This document shows, piece after piece, positions 35,096 to 48,290 of a DNA stretch of 64,000 bases (positions within the stretch are counted from its first letter, which is position 1; every line of letters starts with the position of its first letter). Position numbers and translations under genes: made by a program. The notes beneath the pieces were generated by a model. That model was not told the DNA's origin. It searched no databases and was given only the letters and a program-made list of their open reading frames with translations. The stretch is from Sycobia sp. Sy_11 (taxonomy: Eukaryota > Arthropoda > Insecta > Hymenoptera > Epichrysomallidae): the NCBI GenBank assembly GCA_018907035.1, contig JACCIC010000291.1:1-64000 (forward strand). Direction: 5' to 3'.

Positions 35096-35103
35096 ATTAT
35101 ATA
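35096..35103 (-). promoter_or_regulatory. TATA box of protease gene B
   Basis: TATATAAT on the minus strand, 78 bases before the start codon at 35025. Spacing is almost the same as in gene A. The last bases before the start (CATTCAAG/ATG) also resemble those of gene A (CATTTCAAG/ATG). Confidence 0.65.
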
Positions 35104-36774
35104 CTTATTAATATATAGTATTTATCTAAATTGTAATTTGATATAAAATATGTATGAAATTTCACACCTGCACATCTTGCAACTTTGTTTAATATTTATG
35201 TGTAATTTCTGGAATGAAATTAATAAATGACATTGAAATAATAATTGATCGATGATAGCTCTTTTCAAAAATTTAACTTATATTATAAAATTAGAATACA
35301 TTGTTATTTCGATCGCAATTAATTGAAAACATGGTATTACTTCCTATAATATTTCGATTTACGTAAATCGTTTAACCTTTGTAAATTATAGAATTTCGAG
35401 GAACCTTTCTACAAAGCCTTTTAAAGCAAGAGCAAATAAGTTCACCTTTTATTACGCAGTTGGCGATTAAATGGCTAAAACATATATTTGTCAGAAATAA
35501 AAACTAGGTAATCTATATAAAATTTTACAAATCCATACAGATATTTCATAAAAAAAATAATTTTATTAATATTTAGAAGAGCGTTAAATTGAAAAAGCTA
35601 GGATGAATAGATTTTGCTAAAATCATGATGATATTAGATAAGTATATGAGTTATACTCTTATATAAAGTTAATTTTATATCTGATTTAATATATATTTTT
35701 ATGTTCATATATGGAAATTGGTGGTATTTAATATGTACGCGAATACACTTCTAAAGCAGGTAACGAATTCAAGAATGAGAATTAACCGCACCGACATGTA
35801 TACCCGCAGAAGTTTGTGTACATTTTCATAATAGAATATACGATACAACTGGGGATCAATGTTCTCAATTTTGATGTAGACTTAAGCCTCTATTCAATTA
35901 CACAACAAAAATACTATATTTGTTAAGTTTTAAGTGAATTAGAATTTCTGTTCATAGGATTATATTGTACTTTTAAAATTGTATCATAAACATGTAAAAA
36001 AAAATTTCAAACTACGAGTGATATTTCAGTTCGAAATGAAAATTCATTCTTTACCTATTCATTCATTGATATATTTTCTGCACAAAAACCAATGACTAAT
36101 TTTGACGGTTATGCAAATCTTATATTGAGTATTGGGATCATTTACAATTTAATAAATAAATATGTTAGATTATAAATCAACATATATTATATAAATAAAA
36201 AACACTATATTATTATATCATTATCCTTGAGAATTGTCTAACTGTCGACACAGGTGTTGATATTAAATATAATTTGTGAAAATATATAAATATGTTTTTA
36301 TTTTTATTATTGTTGTAATATAATATATTTATTTATTTCTAACTTTTCAACAACTGTATAGTTAGTCTTCTATTCGTCGTAAACCTTTAATTTAAGATAG
36401 TCCGAGTGAGTTTCCTCTATGAATTAATTGTTCATCAGCAGTCGCTCGTTCCTCCCTCTTCTTAATTTTTTATAGTTATGTGAATTTATAGTTGTGAGAC
36501 GGAAAGGAAAATAAGAAAGAAAATTGAACACAGCTATTGTTTCGAATTGTCGGACTATCAATTAAAGAATTTTATACATATAAACGAATTAAAATTGAAT
36601 ATTGATTCCTATTTTCGGACAGTAGAGAAGTATAAACCCAAAAGGTTAAAGATCGAAATTGTTATTTATATTTTAGTGCTCCTTAATATATATTAAAAAC
36701 TTAAATGGAAATGTTTGTTGTTTTTTTTAACAAAATAAAAGTTCTATTTATATTATACATAAGGAATAAAAAAA
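35104..36774. other. AT-rich non-coding DNA upstream of gene B
   Basis: Nothing recognised. Confidence 0.5.
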
Positions 36775-37707
36775 TACCTTCAAAGCATTGCCCATCACTG
36801 GAGACCACTTTTCTTCATCTTTCTGTCAGTATATGAATTCCGCGCCAAATAACGGCATTTCTTTTGATGCTATCCAAGAATAAATCTATTTCATAGTTTC
36901 TTTGTAGAAATAAAAAGGTGAAAATCAGAAGGATCAGTGTCAGCTGAATACGGCGGCTGAGGCATAACTTTCATTGAAGTGTTCTCAGGTAGATTTTCAC
37001 TAGTTTTGAAATATGAGGCCAATGTTTGCCAGCAGTGGCAAGGAAGCGCGGTCGTGTAACAAATTCACTTTCCCGTGTTTCTGCTTGTGTAGCGGATGTT
37101 TTTCGTTTAGGAATCGACTGAAACGCATGAACTAAAGACGATACCGATGCTTCAACTTGATAGTTTCACTCAGTTGAAGTTGATAATAATAGATTATACT
37201 CTACTCATCCCATAACATATTGAGGAGAAGCTTTGAACCACAGATTTTGTTTTCCCCACGATATTGATGAATAGTGAGAATGACTGTATTCTATCCACCT
37301 TTTATCATCAGACACGATGCGATGCATAATCTCTTTTCTTTTCTGTTGTTGAAACAGTAGTTCTCGTCTCTCGGCTTTAATTAATACGTCATTCATTATC
37401 GAAGCTCCTGGATCATTCAAAATACTTTTTAATGTTTTAAAATAGTTGAGTTATCTATATGTACTATTTTTCCCAGTTCTGCTAGTGTCTCATATTGGTC
37501 CTGATTGAATAATTCCTCTAATTCATTGTCTTTAAATGTTTTCGATGCTCCAGAACGGTATATATCCTCCAGTTCAAAAGTACTATTTTTGGAGTATCGA
37601 AACCAGTCTTTGCATGTCTTACCAGTCTTTAGCTGTAAATCTATTTTTAAGAAAATAGTAATGAAAATTCCCTTCGAATGCACTTTATTTGGCACAAAAG
37701 TAGACAT
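36775..37707 (-). pseudogene. mariner transposase relic (mauritiana-type)
   Basis: It starts with MSTFVPNK at 37707, the N-terminus typical of mauritiana-type mariners. It continues with KTCKDWFRY and LEDIYRSGASK (37429-37716). The first catalytic-Asp block HRIVSDDKRWIEY (family: VTGDEKWI-like) lies within 37205-37420. Further down, a decayed YSADTDPSDFHLF block with the third Asp is readable near 36930-36960, and a C-terminal segment near 36780. Frame shifts, stops and missing sequence between blocks show it is dead. Internal deletion is likely, since the span is shorter than a full gene. Confidence 0.82.
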
Positions 37708-37744
37708 TTTTACCAATAAAAAGAAATTATTTTGTTCACACTAA

Positions 37745-39790
37745 AGTGAATTACCATAGATTACAATTGAAAGTTAAATATAGTACTTGCTTACAATGTG
37801 TTACCATTTGGCATTCTTTCTACGCAGTACTACTACTGCCATTTTTGACATAATGCGAAAACTTATTCCAAGATCTAGTATATATTCAATAATTTTTACT
37901 GTTCTTTGAAGAAATTACCTAATTTCATTTAATATAAAATAAATAATTAACATATAGCATGAATAATTTTATCTGAAGGTTTGAGCGATATATCTGAAGG
38001 TTTATATAAACGATAAATAATAACCTATGCCCGATAATTCTGAAGTATAAAAGTGGAAAAACTGGAAAAACTGAGATACGGAGAGAAAATAAAAAATATA
38101 AATGAATCTAGTAGTAATTATTGACATAAAGCTGCGAAATAATTTTTCATATATTTGGATTGATTAAACAATTTATTTAGTATGTATGACTAGACATTGT
38201 ATAACTAAAAGATTGTTTTCAATGCTGAAATTGATAAAAAATAAAATACGAGCATCTATGTTAAAAGATAATCTCAATATTTTTTTAATAGCATGTTTTA
38301 TAGTTAAATAATTGTGGAATTTTCCAAAAAATAGGATAATCTGTTTTTGAACAAATCTTATTATCTAAATTAATATAATTACGATAGATCTACAACCCGG
38401 ATAGTATTAGTATAATATGATTTATGGTATATAATTTACAACTGAAAAAAAATATTATACAATCAAAATCAGAACTTTTTTCCAATTGTAAAGGAAAATA
38501 TAAACTTTACATATACCCCTATATATTAATCTAAAAGTACAGTACTATTTAATTCAGCATTTCTTTTAACTCTATAGCTTCACTAGTTGTTTGTGAGATC
38601 TATAAAGATTTGAAGTTTTGATCTACTCTATGAATTTTTGCTATAAAGGACATGAATCAAAGAATTGAGACCAAAGTTTCTATAATAAATAGAATGAAGG
38701 GATCAAAAACTCTTAAATTATTTACGAATGTTATACGCTGATTTTACTCTGCGTTAAAAATATGTTTCCAAACGCTACAATCACTTCTAGAAAACTGATC
38801 TACTCTAGCATTTAGTCTCTGTTATAGAAGTCTCTGATGATATTGGAATACCAACTGATTCTGTGATGCAAATATTTTGATGGGTTTGAATATGACATGT
38901 TGCGATGTCAGAACTACTAAATTTTGACCAGAGGAATTGTCCAATAAGCAACGCTCATCGGCTGTTAAATGACTTCAGTTATCATTCTGATTTAGTCAAA
39001 AGGGTTATAACTGGTCTCTTGCAATCTTTGTTTGTTTGCACTAAAAGGTATCCGTGACAATATGAACAATTGAAGAGATAATTCATCTAAATCAATCAAA
39101 ATCATACCGAACAGTAAGTATCAAAAATGTTTCAATGATTTCAAAAAACGTTGACATGAATGTATTATTATTAATACAAATTATTGTGAAGGAAATAATA
39201 GAAATATTGATGAATAAAAAAAATATGTTTTGATAAAATTATCAAATAACCATACTTTTCTAAACCTTGAGTACGTAAACTTGAGTTAAACAAGCTTTGA
39301 TAATCAGGAAAATATGCATTGAAGTATACAAACTTCACATGTAATAAAATATTATACAAAGAATCAGCGTCAAGTTTAAGATTTTCTAATACGATTAAAA
39401 TTACCAACAAATATATAGTGACAACAAAAAAGAAAATATAAATTCTAAATATCAGTTGTACAATAAATGTTACTGACTTATGAAATCAAATCTAGATATC
39501 TGTTACTGTGGTATATTATTCCAAAAAAGTCAGGTTAACTAGGATATTACAATATGTTATACTTTACTATAATCGATCCTGTCTATCATAAACTGATTAT
39601 GACAAAAAGGAACTCTCTGAATTTGGCACACTAACTTTGATTGAACTTAAGTGTACTAGTTTTATAATTTTGTGTTAACTATCCACTAACTATCTATCGA
39701 ATAACAAAATTTGCAGCTCTATTGGTTACATAGAATAATCTATAGGAAACACACTATTGTGGAAGTTTTCTTGTTACCCTTTCAAAAGAA
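37745..39790. other. AT-rich non-coding DNA
   Basis: Nothing recognised. Confidence 0.5.
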
Positions 39791-39797
39791 TATAAAA

Positions 39798-39975
39798 TAT
39801 AAATCTATAAAAATGTTACTAGGTGCATCATTCATCGTTCGTTAATCCCTAAAAGATTATTAGGATAAATTTTTGACAAAAATTTTTCATCCATTCTTAA
39901 GAAATGAAAAATAGTAACGGAAAGGTAAAAAAAGGATAAAAAATTGCAAGAATTTTGAAAGAATGAAAAGAAATA
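39798..39975. repeat. direct repeat copy 1 (possible LTR relic)
   Basis: About 180 bases that align, with many differences, to 41767-41947 in the same orientation. Shared landmarks include CTATAAAAAT, CCCTAAAA, a GAAAAATAGT block, GGAAAGGTAAA/GGAAGGTAAAA and AAGGATAAAAAA. Confidence 0.65.
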
Positions 39976-40014
39976 AAACCTCAGAAATCCAAATACACGT
40001 GATGAGGAGATTGA

Positions 40015-40290
40015 GTGAAAAGATCGCAGAACTCCCAAACAGAAAAAAGAAACTTTAGAAAAGGTTTTAAAAAATGTACAGATTTTAAAATTATGATCAC
40101 TTTCAGTTTAACAATGAGTTTCTATCAAATTCCTTTAAAATCAGAATCAAAGAATCATACTGCATTTAAGGTAGTAAGATATACTAGCATAAAGTAATTC
40201 CTTTCGGTCTAGAAATTAGCAACGCGACACTAATAATGATTAACTCGTTGATAAAAAGACCGGCTCATCAATAAATTTAATTGCTCAGTG
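40015..40290 (+). pseudogene. Ty3/gypsy-like reverse transcriptase fragment
   Basis: The translated segment FSLTMSFYQIPLKSESKNHT followed by AFKV matches the conserved region of Ty3/gypsy reverse transcriptases (family form: F-T-x-LDL-x-SGYxQIPL...KTAF). The first catalytic Asp position is lost (LTMSFYQIP). Similarity goes on past a stop at about 40197 into a decayed MPFGL-like stretch. It is a short relic. Confidence 0.5.
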
Positions 40291-40859
40291 GTTTCATACG
40301 TTTGCGCCTTACTTATTTTGTATGCTATGTTAAAATATTATTTATAAGCAAAATACAGGATATAAAAACCAGTGAATTAGTCGTAAAGATTTTAACGATA
40401 GATGTTATGGAACAGCAAGGCCACGTATGGGATTTGAGTACAAGAATTCAGCATATATGCGGGTAAACAGCGGCGAACGCCGAAATAATAAATTATTTTC
40501 AAAGGAATAATAAAGAATAAGATCAGACTTTGATATAATCCAACGAAGAGAGAATAGGGCAGGACATTCTTTTATGGATAAGATCAACATCTCCATATTT
40601 TCAAATATATACACAGACAGACTGAAATACTTTCTGAAAAGCTTTTTACAATGTTTATGTTGCATTAGACACAATAGCCCGAGAAATTAAGTTCTTAATA
40701 TCTCAGTAAATTTCGTACGCGGTTTATCATCGATTATTAGGCTATGTGATCTAATCAATCTGTTCTATAATTTTGATTATGGTGACCATTTAAACTCGAT
40801 CATAGCCAATCATTATCAACAATACAGCGATTACCAACAGCCGCCACCAAACATCCGGC

Positions 40860-41170
40860 ATATTGGGTTAAAGGAAGGACAAACAGTAAACATTCTATTT
40901 GATTCAGACAGCAGATTAAATGCGCTCATGACCATTGATAGGTATGAAAGTAATAGAGTTCACGGGCGAAAAAGCGTACAAATTAAAATCACAGTTTGAC
41001 ACAAACATAGAAATAGATCATAACTATGTAATGAATTTTCTCGTGATACCTTAATTGATGAAGGGCTGCATTATCGGTATAAGAGGTCAAAAGGCGATAA
41101 ACTTAATTATAGATATTGTCCGAAATTTTTTTGCATTTCGATCCAGAAAGGAAAATAGAATAAAAATCGT
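40860..41170 (+). pseudogene. possible retroelement protease-region relic
   Basis: In one frame NILFDSDSRLNALM resembles a decayed aspartic-protease active site. After a frame change, NYVMNFLVIP and KGCIIGIRGQKAINLIID resemble the second half of retropepsins of the gypsy type. Each match is short and the order relative to the reverse transcriptase fragment upstream is not the normal one, so the call is tentative. Confidence 0.3.
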
Positions 41171-41766
41171 TATATTCAACATGCAAACTTGAGCAGACAG
41201 CAAATAAACAGAACACGAAGAAGCTTTTGTCGGTAATAAAGACCTTGCGGATACTGTTTTGTATACATTATCTTTTCTCTTATTCTGTAAAGTTTTTGTT
41301 ATAAATATTAATTATTTTTTTACTTTTATAGATCCACGTTCCATTTTCTTTATTTCTTGATTTCGACAAAAGCGATCACGGATTTTGAGAGAACATGTAT
41401 GGATCCTCGAACCTCTTTTCACCTTCAACACACAAATGTGAAATTTATTAATAAACGTATATCACAGATTAAATGTACATGATATATAATACAAAAATAT
41501 ATAGTGTATACATTGGATCTGTGATAAATAGTTATTAATTAATTTCATATTTGTGTGAAAATTGTGTGAAATTATTTCAGGTGAAAATTCGTCCGAGATT
41601 CCGGGCATGGTCCTAGAAAATTCGTTGTCTATTTTGTCGAAATCGGGAGGGATAATGAATAAGAAACGCCAATGTATAAATGTAAAACAAATAACGCATT
41701 TGTATAAAAAAAACTTTATAAAATAAGAGAAAAGATAATACACATAGAGAAAGAACAAAATGTAAA

Positions 41767-41947
41767 ATAAAATTCTATAAAAATTCTAATGGGCAGCATA
41801 ATTTCCCGTTCTCTAACCCCTAAAAAATTGTCTCGCCAAAATTTTGAGAAAAAAATTTTTTATCCATTTTTAAAAATTGAAAAATAGTGACAGGAAGGTA
41901 AAAGAAGGATAAAAAAATATTGCGAGAATTTTACAGGAATGAAGGTA
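41767..41947. repeat. direct repeat copy 2 (possible LTR relic)
   Basis: The partner of 39798-39975. The two copies bracket about 1.8 kb that carries gypsy-like fragments, so they could be degenerate LTRs of an internally deleted element. Confidence 0.6.
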
Positions 41948-42671
41948 TAATAAATTTAATTTGTCTGAATAAAAATTGTATTTGCCTACCAAAAAAATTG
42001 TAATTTAATAAAAAGTTATAGAATTGTCATGTTTTTGCAAATACATTTGGTGAAAAAGCACATTGAAATGACATTTAAAATACTATTAGCTATACGATTA
42101 TTGTAAATTTTGTCTCGTAATACTATTTGGCATGCGAATGATACTTCTATTTATACTAAATAGATATTTTGATTTTCACAACTGTCAAGTAAAAAATTTA
42201 ACTTAAAACAAAACTTTAAAACACTAACAAAGAAATGTAGCAATTAATACAAAATAGTAACTTTAATTATTATGGATGGAGCATGGATAAACAGTAATGA
42301 AACAAAATAATTCTGTAATTTGAGCATTACGAATTAATAAAATTATATATATTTTTATGTAAACGATAAATATACTATGAAAATCTATAACAATATTTAA
42401 TCTTGTCATGTCCTTGCACCTAGCATCTGTGAATATATTTTCAGTAGTAGATAAAGTTTCATTATCGTAACTATGTTAGTCATTTCAATTAAATACTAAA
42501 CTTAGAAAAACATAAATATGATTAAAATAAAAAATACAGTTTAAAAACTGGAAATCTATAGAAAGAATTAGCTTAGCAACGGAGCTGAAACTTAATATAC
42601 GAAGATATTTAGAAACTTACGTACATACTTAGAGAATATCATAATACGTATGCTTCAACATTCGCGCTATT
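41948..42671. other. AT-rich non-coding DNA downstream of gene C
   Basis: Nothing recognised. Confidence 0.5.
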
Positions 42672-43893
42672 CTAACAATAGCAATTGTCTACGTACACAT
42701 ACTGAACAGACGACTGAATAATTTTCTTTTTACGAATTATAACACGCGTATCGAAACTACGTTTGCCACGTAAAATGTTTTGGATAAACTTTTTATAATA
42801 TGAAACTTTTATATAAAGTCCTGGCTTTTCATCTTCGCGACATCTGTGAGGACTAGCGATTAGTATTCCAACTAAAAAGGTACCATTCGAAACAAGTGGA
42901 CCTCCACTATCACCCTAGATATAAACATGATTATGATAAGTATGATAATATAAATATATATCATGAAAAATTAATAATTAATAAAAGTGACTATTGAAAA
43001 AACATATTGTTTTTAGGAATTTTTGGAAAGCTCGATTACCGTACAAGTTCCCTCAACGAGGTTTGAACTCCGTTGCTCTATTTGCGCACAGATGAGATGC
43101 TTGTGCGACTTATAGTATTGTTGAAAGTGTGTGCATTCCGTATCTGCTATCACTGTTGCATTGGCATATCGTAACTGACCATCAGAACATCCACTTTCTG
43201 ACGTTTCTCCAGTCTCGTAATTTTCTTGCGTTACCATCATACTATATCCTTGACCAGTAAAGACAAGAGTTTTATTTAAATGCGTGTCATCCGTAGATAT
43301 TTTCAATTTACTTAATCTATGTACCTGATTTAGATTAAATCCATTTTTCAACTGAAAAACCACCGATTATACTTAGAATAATCAACTGAAATACAGCAAT
43401 AACAGATTATGTCAATTCCACAAAATAATTATTCTTTATTCTCGATCAATATTTTTATGATTTTTTTTATAACATTCATTTTATAGAAATAGAAGTTTCT
43501 ATCAAAGAAATGATTTTCCTATACAAATGTTTCAATATTTACCTCGAGTACAGCTAAATCTCCTATAGAAGGAAGTGATACACGATGTTTATTATTTACA
43601 GGTTTAAAAGCTCTAGGTATATAAATCTTTCGTATTTCATCCCTCAGTGCTGTCTCGCCTGGCTCATAGATATTGAGAAAAGAAGCGACAGCGGTAAAAT
43701 TGCCCCTCTTAAATTTTCCTGTCTCAATATTAATCAAGCAGTGAGCAGCTGTAATTAGAAACATAATATCGATAATCGCACCTCCGCATTCATGATGTTT
43801 ATGTCTCTGAATGGATACAAAATATCTGAATTGATGGTTCGTGGCTAAATCGCCACCAATGATACATTCCGGTGTTAGGCCGACCGCTGCCAT
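42672..43893 (-). CDS. serine protease C, triad intact, signal peptide not visible
   Basis: Exons on the minus strand: 43893-43543 (as read from the ATG), 43351-43040 and 42914-42672; 301 residues. It has His57 (ITAAHC), Asp102 (IGDLAVLE) and Ser195 (GDSGGPLV). The segment before Ser195 reads EGTCT, giving Gly189. The activation junction is LTPEC/IIGG, with Cys at P1 where Arg is expected. The tail is divergent and ends VYVDNCYC. No normal signal exon was found. Just upstream, TATATAAT (43994-44001) precedes an ATG at 43944 that opens MKKLLLKKSMEW and then stops. That is what a signal exon with a frame-breaking deletion would look like, only 50 bases from the mature domain. If translation starts at 43893 the product would stay in the cytosol. 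Alternatively the true first exon lies further upstream and I missed it. The copy may be decaying. Confidence 0.7.
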
Positions 43894-43993
43894 TATTCCT
43901 CACATTTACCATTCCATCGATTTCTTGAGTAAGAGTTTTTTCATATTGTTGATCACTAATTTAAAATTTATACAGAAAAACAATTAAAATAGT

Positions 43994-44001
43994 ATTATAT
44001 A
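43994..44001 (-). promoter_or_regulatory. TATA box candidate of protease gene C
   Basis: TATATAAT on the minus strand, 57 bases before an ATG at 43944 and about 108 before the ATG at 43893. It is the same octamer as at genes B and E. Confidence 0.4.
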
Positions 44002-44582
44002 TTATGCAATTGGTGTGCGAAGTGATATTTTTTACGATAAGCAACCATCACAAACGAGTCACCTGCACGTGTGTTTATTTAATTGATTTTTTCGATAAAA
44101 AATTAATCGAAGACTTTTTGCACGAGTGATATGAGGAGTGAAAATCTCATGAGATAAAAATTAACTATCCCACAGAGCTGATTAGAGCTCATTAATTGTC
44201 GTGAAAGTTTACGCGCAAGCTGTATTTATTGATCGGCTTCGTCGAAAGTGATGTAAAGTGTATGAAATAAAAAATGCTTATATAAAGTATATTTTCAAAT
44301 GGCTATTTATTTGACGCAAAATATGCAGTGACATTTGCTTCGCATACAAATTGTTTTTTTCATATACAGACTTCACTGATGATCAATCCAAAAAGCCATA
44401 ATTTTGATCAATGGTTACATCTTAATTTTTTTGTTACAATGCTAATAACGATAAAGATTGAATTTAGCACATGCGAATTTCTATGACATATTTATCGACT
44501 TCGAATTAATATAAGTTCTATATTCTGGTTTTTGTGATGTATAATTAATTTATAATGTATGATACTATTTAAATTATAATGC

Positions 44583-44583
<1 letters not shown>

Positions 44584-44624
<41 letters not shown>
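44584..44624. repeat. (AT)n microsatellite
   Basis: An AT run followed by several TTTA units. Confidence 0.95.
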
Positions 44625-44628
<4 letters not shown>

Positions 44629-44856
44629 TTATTTATTTATTTATTTATGTATTTGTTGTACCTACATAAACTATGTATTGTAAGAGCTTACGACAGCTAT
44701 ATCTGCAGAACGAAGCACTGATATTTCGTGTTTACATATGAAAAACTGACCAATAATTTATCCAATAAATAGAAATAGGTCGCAGTAGTATGTATACTAT
44801 CAGTATATGATTTCACTAAATGGCTGTCTAATGGAGCTATGTAAATTTTCTTTAAA

Positions 44857-44861
<5 letters not shown>

Positions 44862-44903
<42 letters not shown>
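44862..44903. repeat. (AT)n microsatellite
   Basis: A pure AT run. Confidence 0.95.
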
Positions 44904-44908
<5 letters not shown>

Positions 44909-45260
44909 TAAATTGCAGTTGAACTTGAGATTTTCCGTAAGCAAAGACAGCTTGTGATAAATTTAATCTTCAGTAAAGGTAATAGTGATCTATCAGTTAT
45001 AAGATGTGAAATAATAAATCCATAATGTATAATACACTATAAAATTTTATCTATAGCTTGATAAAGTCTTCAAGAAAAATAACATTTTACGTGCCTATAT
45101 ATGTACAAATTTTTGTTTAATAAACAGGACAGTAAAAGTTAAATTATATATTTAATAAACTATAATCGTCATTTTTTTATTAATTATTTAATTATTTAAC
45201 TATTTTAACAGGCTAAAAAATCATTATTGTGTCTACCGTCACGTGTCATCTTCTGAACTA

Positions 45261-45461
45261 TCACGTACATGGTTGATACAACGGGGTTACTTGTGACTGA
45301 TCCTTGAGCTTACCAATAAGTAGAAATTTTGCCGCCTTCCAACTAGGGTAAAATATACCAGCCTTCAGAAGGAAATAATACATTGACAGAACAAGCTCCG
45401 AATGAATTCTAATCACTGTTTTCCAACACTTTCCTTGAAATGCCGTCGAATTCTCGAACAC
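45261..45461 (-). pseudogene. LINE (non-LTR) reverse transcriptase scrap
   Basis: The reading LKAGIFYPSWKAAKFLLIGK followed by KDQSQVTPLYQPC resembles the start of LINE reverse transcriptase (family: ...FPxxWKxAxxxLIPKPGKDPxxxxSYRPI). It breaks down on both sides. The somewhat GC-richer sequence up to about 46250 may be more of the same element, but I cannot align it. Confidence 0.5.
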
Positions 45462-46544
45462 TCTTGTTTAGCTTGGTTTTCAATGCATTTTCGAAGTCAT
45501 TCTTGCTACAGAATCAGCAATGTCAAATGATATTCTACTGAATGCTGGATTGCAAAGCAACTACATTTAAGTGTAGTTCCACTGTTTCAACAATCACCCT
45601 GTACTTTAATACCTATTAATCCTCATTCCATATGTTCATACAGTACCTTCCAGCATTATAGTTTGTCGGCGTTTGCTCAGCAGAATCGTCCATCGAAGGC
45701 CTTTATCGAATAGCTGGTATTCAGCATTCCTCAAAGCATGACATCGTCATGATTCTTCACTTTCTAAAATATCTGCCTAAGATCCAGGCATCTGCGAATC
45801 TACCTAACTTTCTCTTCCCTCCACTATTAGCGAAGATAGCTATAATCAAAAATTATTTTATAATCAAAAATATTAAATTTTACGAGGCATAGGCTATTCA
45901 CAAGCCTGGCGGAAGATAAGTAGCATCGCGTTAGCAATTGCCTTTAATTTTTCTCTGTTCTTCCGTGCAAAGTCCTAGAGAAGACGAAAAGCTCTATTGA
46001 GTCTACTCTCTATTGAGATTCTTGTAGGTGGTACTCGAATACCTGCATCTGTGTTTTAATCCTTCATTGTGATTGTTTCTTTCAAATCCTGTATTTTGCC
46101 TCCCTGCGTAGCCCACAATAAAATCTCATCCGTATACTACCTATATTCCACCACTATGTGGGGCATCCTTCTACGTTAGTGAGACCGGGTTTGAGCTCTC
46201 TATTTTTGGCGACCAAGGAATACCAGCTGTCTTTACGTTTGTATTCCAGAGAAGGAGACTTTAAAGAGACTTTAACTTTGAATTTAAACAAACTTGTGCA
46301 GTAATTGAAACTAAATCAAGTTATGTAAATAAAGACAACTGCCTTATACAGTAATTTAAGCTAAATAAAGATACTGAACAAATAACAAAGTCATGTAAAA
46401 ATGTTTAGAAAAAAGCGATAATTCAAATGACAGACTTCACTCAGACTACTCAATTATTTTAGATATTATTGTACATAAAATTTATAAGTACTATTAATTA
46501 AATAATTTACTTGTATCATTTTAATCTGAGATATTAATTATGCA

Positions 46545-48220
46545 TTAACAACAAACTTCTACAAATTCATAATTTGTATGCCATGGTGTCTTTCTCATCC
46601 ATACAGCACTGATTATATCAGATGATTTTTTACCTTTCAAAGCATTGCTAATAAATTTCGAAAAAAAGGCAATGCTTGTATAGATTGCAGGACGAATGTG
46701 TTCAAGACATCCTACATCGTTATTAGTCGCGATTCCAACCAATATATTACCGTTTATGACAAGTGGACTACCGCTATCCCCCTAATAATCATAAATTTAT
46801 TTTTAGTTCAATATATAAAGATTTTTTTATAAGTATTATATGCATAGGAAATTAAATGGAAAAATAGATACGAGAAGTACTTTGGTTATTATATCCTGAT
46901 AAAAAATTTAATATTGACCTCTCTTAATAAGAGCGCATTATAATTGTTGTTTTACATTTTAATTTATTAGACGTATTATATTTTTATATATTATTATAAA
47001 TCATTTTATTTTCGCTGTACTTCTAACGAATGAAAATGTACTTGAAAATAAATTGTATTTTAATGTTAATACAGAAATAATAGATGTCGATTCCGAAATC
47101 CCAAAATCAGGAAGGTCAATATTCTTAATAAGATGAATTATAAAATCATCGTATTGTGAGTGGCAGTACTTAATTGTAAAATAATATATTCATGAATCAA
47201 AATTTGCTTACTACACAAAATCCTCTTGGATATCTATAGCCATATTGTACCATTCGAGCACAAATATGAAATTCTGGGAGAAATTCTTCGAAATATAGGT
47301 CGCAGGTAATGTCAGATATAATCCTTACATTTGCGTATCGGAGATTACCGTCAGATGATCCATTTTGTATAGGCTCATTTGTTGTTTCATTTATAATAAC
47401 AACGCTCTGAGTATAACCGTAACCTGTTAGTACAAGAGTGTGATTGATGTACGAAATATTTTCCGTCATTTCAAGTTTCAGCAATGGTGAACCAGCGGTT
47501 AGATCAAATTTATGCTTCAACTAAAATCAAGATAATGTCAAGAATTTACAAATATAGAAAATATCTATAGATACTGTAAAAAAATCTCCATAGATTCTGT
47601 AACTTAAATATTTTTGTTGTTTCTCTTCACGTATATAGATTTTTTTAAACTTATAGGTGAAAAAATACTTTATTTATATATTTTACTACAATTGAGCTTA
47701 CTGAATATATTGACTTCCACAACTGAATTGAAGCAAAATAGTAAACTATTGATTTTCCAGCCAATAACAAAGAACTATAAATGCTTCTTACAAATTTTAA
47801 TTATTCTTATAAATATTAAAATTCAAACATAAACTTTTTCAAATTTAAGCAATTAGTAGAAACGTGCCTGCAAAGATATTTTATCTTTTTTGATTTGAGA
47901 CATACGTTTATTATTGCACTATTTTATATTCATATAGATGTGAACAATATCTTTCTACATTGTTGGAACATATGAGATGATAGTATGAAAATTATGTGTA
48001 TTGTGATTAAATTTATGAATAGTGTATTATAGTATTTTTTTTTACTTCTATACCAAAGCATATAGCTGAAACAGCGATAATTATTGGCTTAACTTGTATA
48101 GTTAAACATGTAATGATAAAGATTTAAAAGTATTTCATTTATAAATTATATAGTTATACTTATATAATAATTGTTTACTGTTTTCTTCCAACGTATTACT
48201 TTACAGTAAGGGGAAGTTGT

Positions 48221-48290
<70 letters not shown>

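Larger units (their letters stand above)
44005..45260. other. AT-rich DNA with two TA microsatellites
   Basis: (TA)n at 44584-44624 followed by (TTTA)n, and (TA)n at 44862-44903. A minus-strand stretch near 44150 (MRFSLLISLVQK) looks like a signal peptide but runs into a stop and has no usable donor in the right phase. No gene supported. Confidence 0.5.

Noticed and set aside
44110..44192. Signal-peptide-like minus-strand reading (MRFSLLISLV) upstream of gene C
   Set aside because: It runs into a stop after a few codons and has no donor in phase 1, so it cannot be joined to the gene C body.
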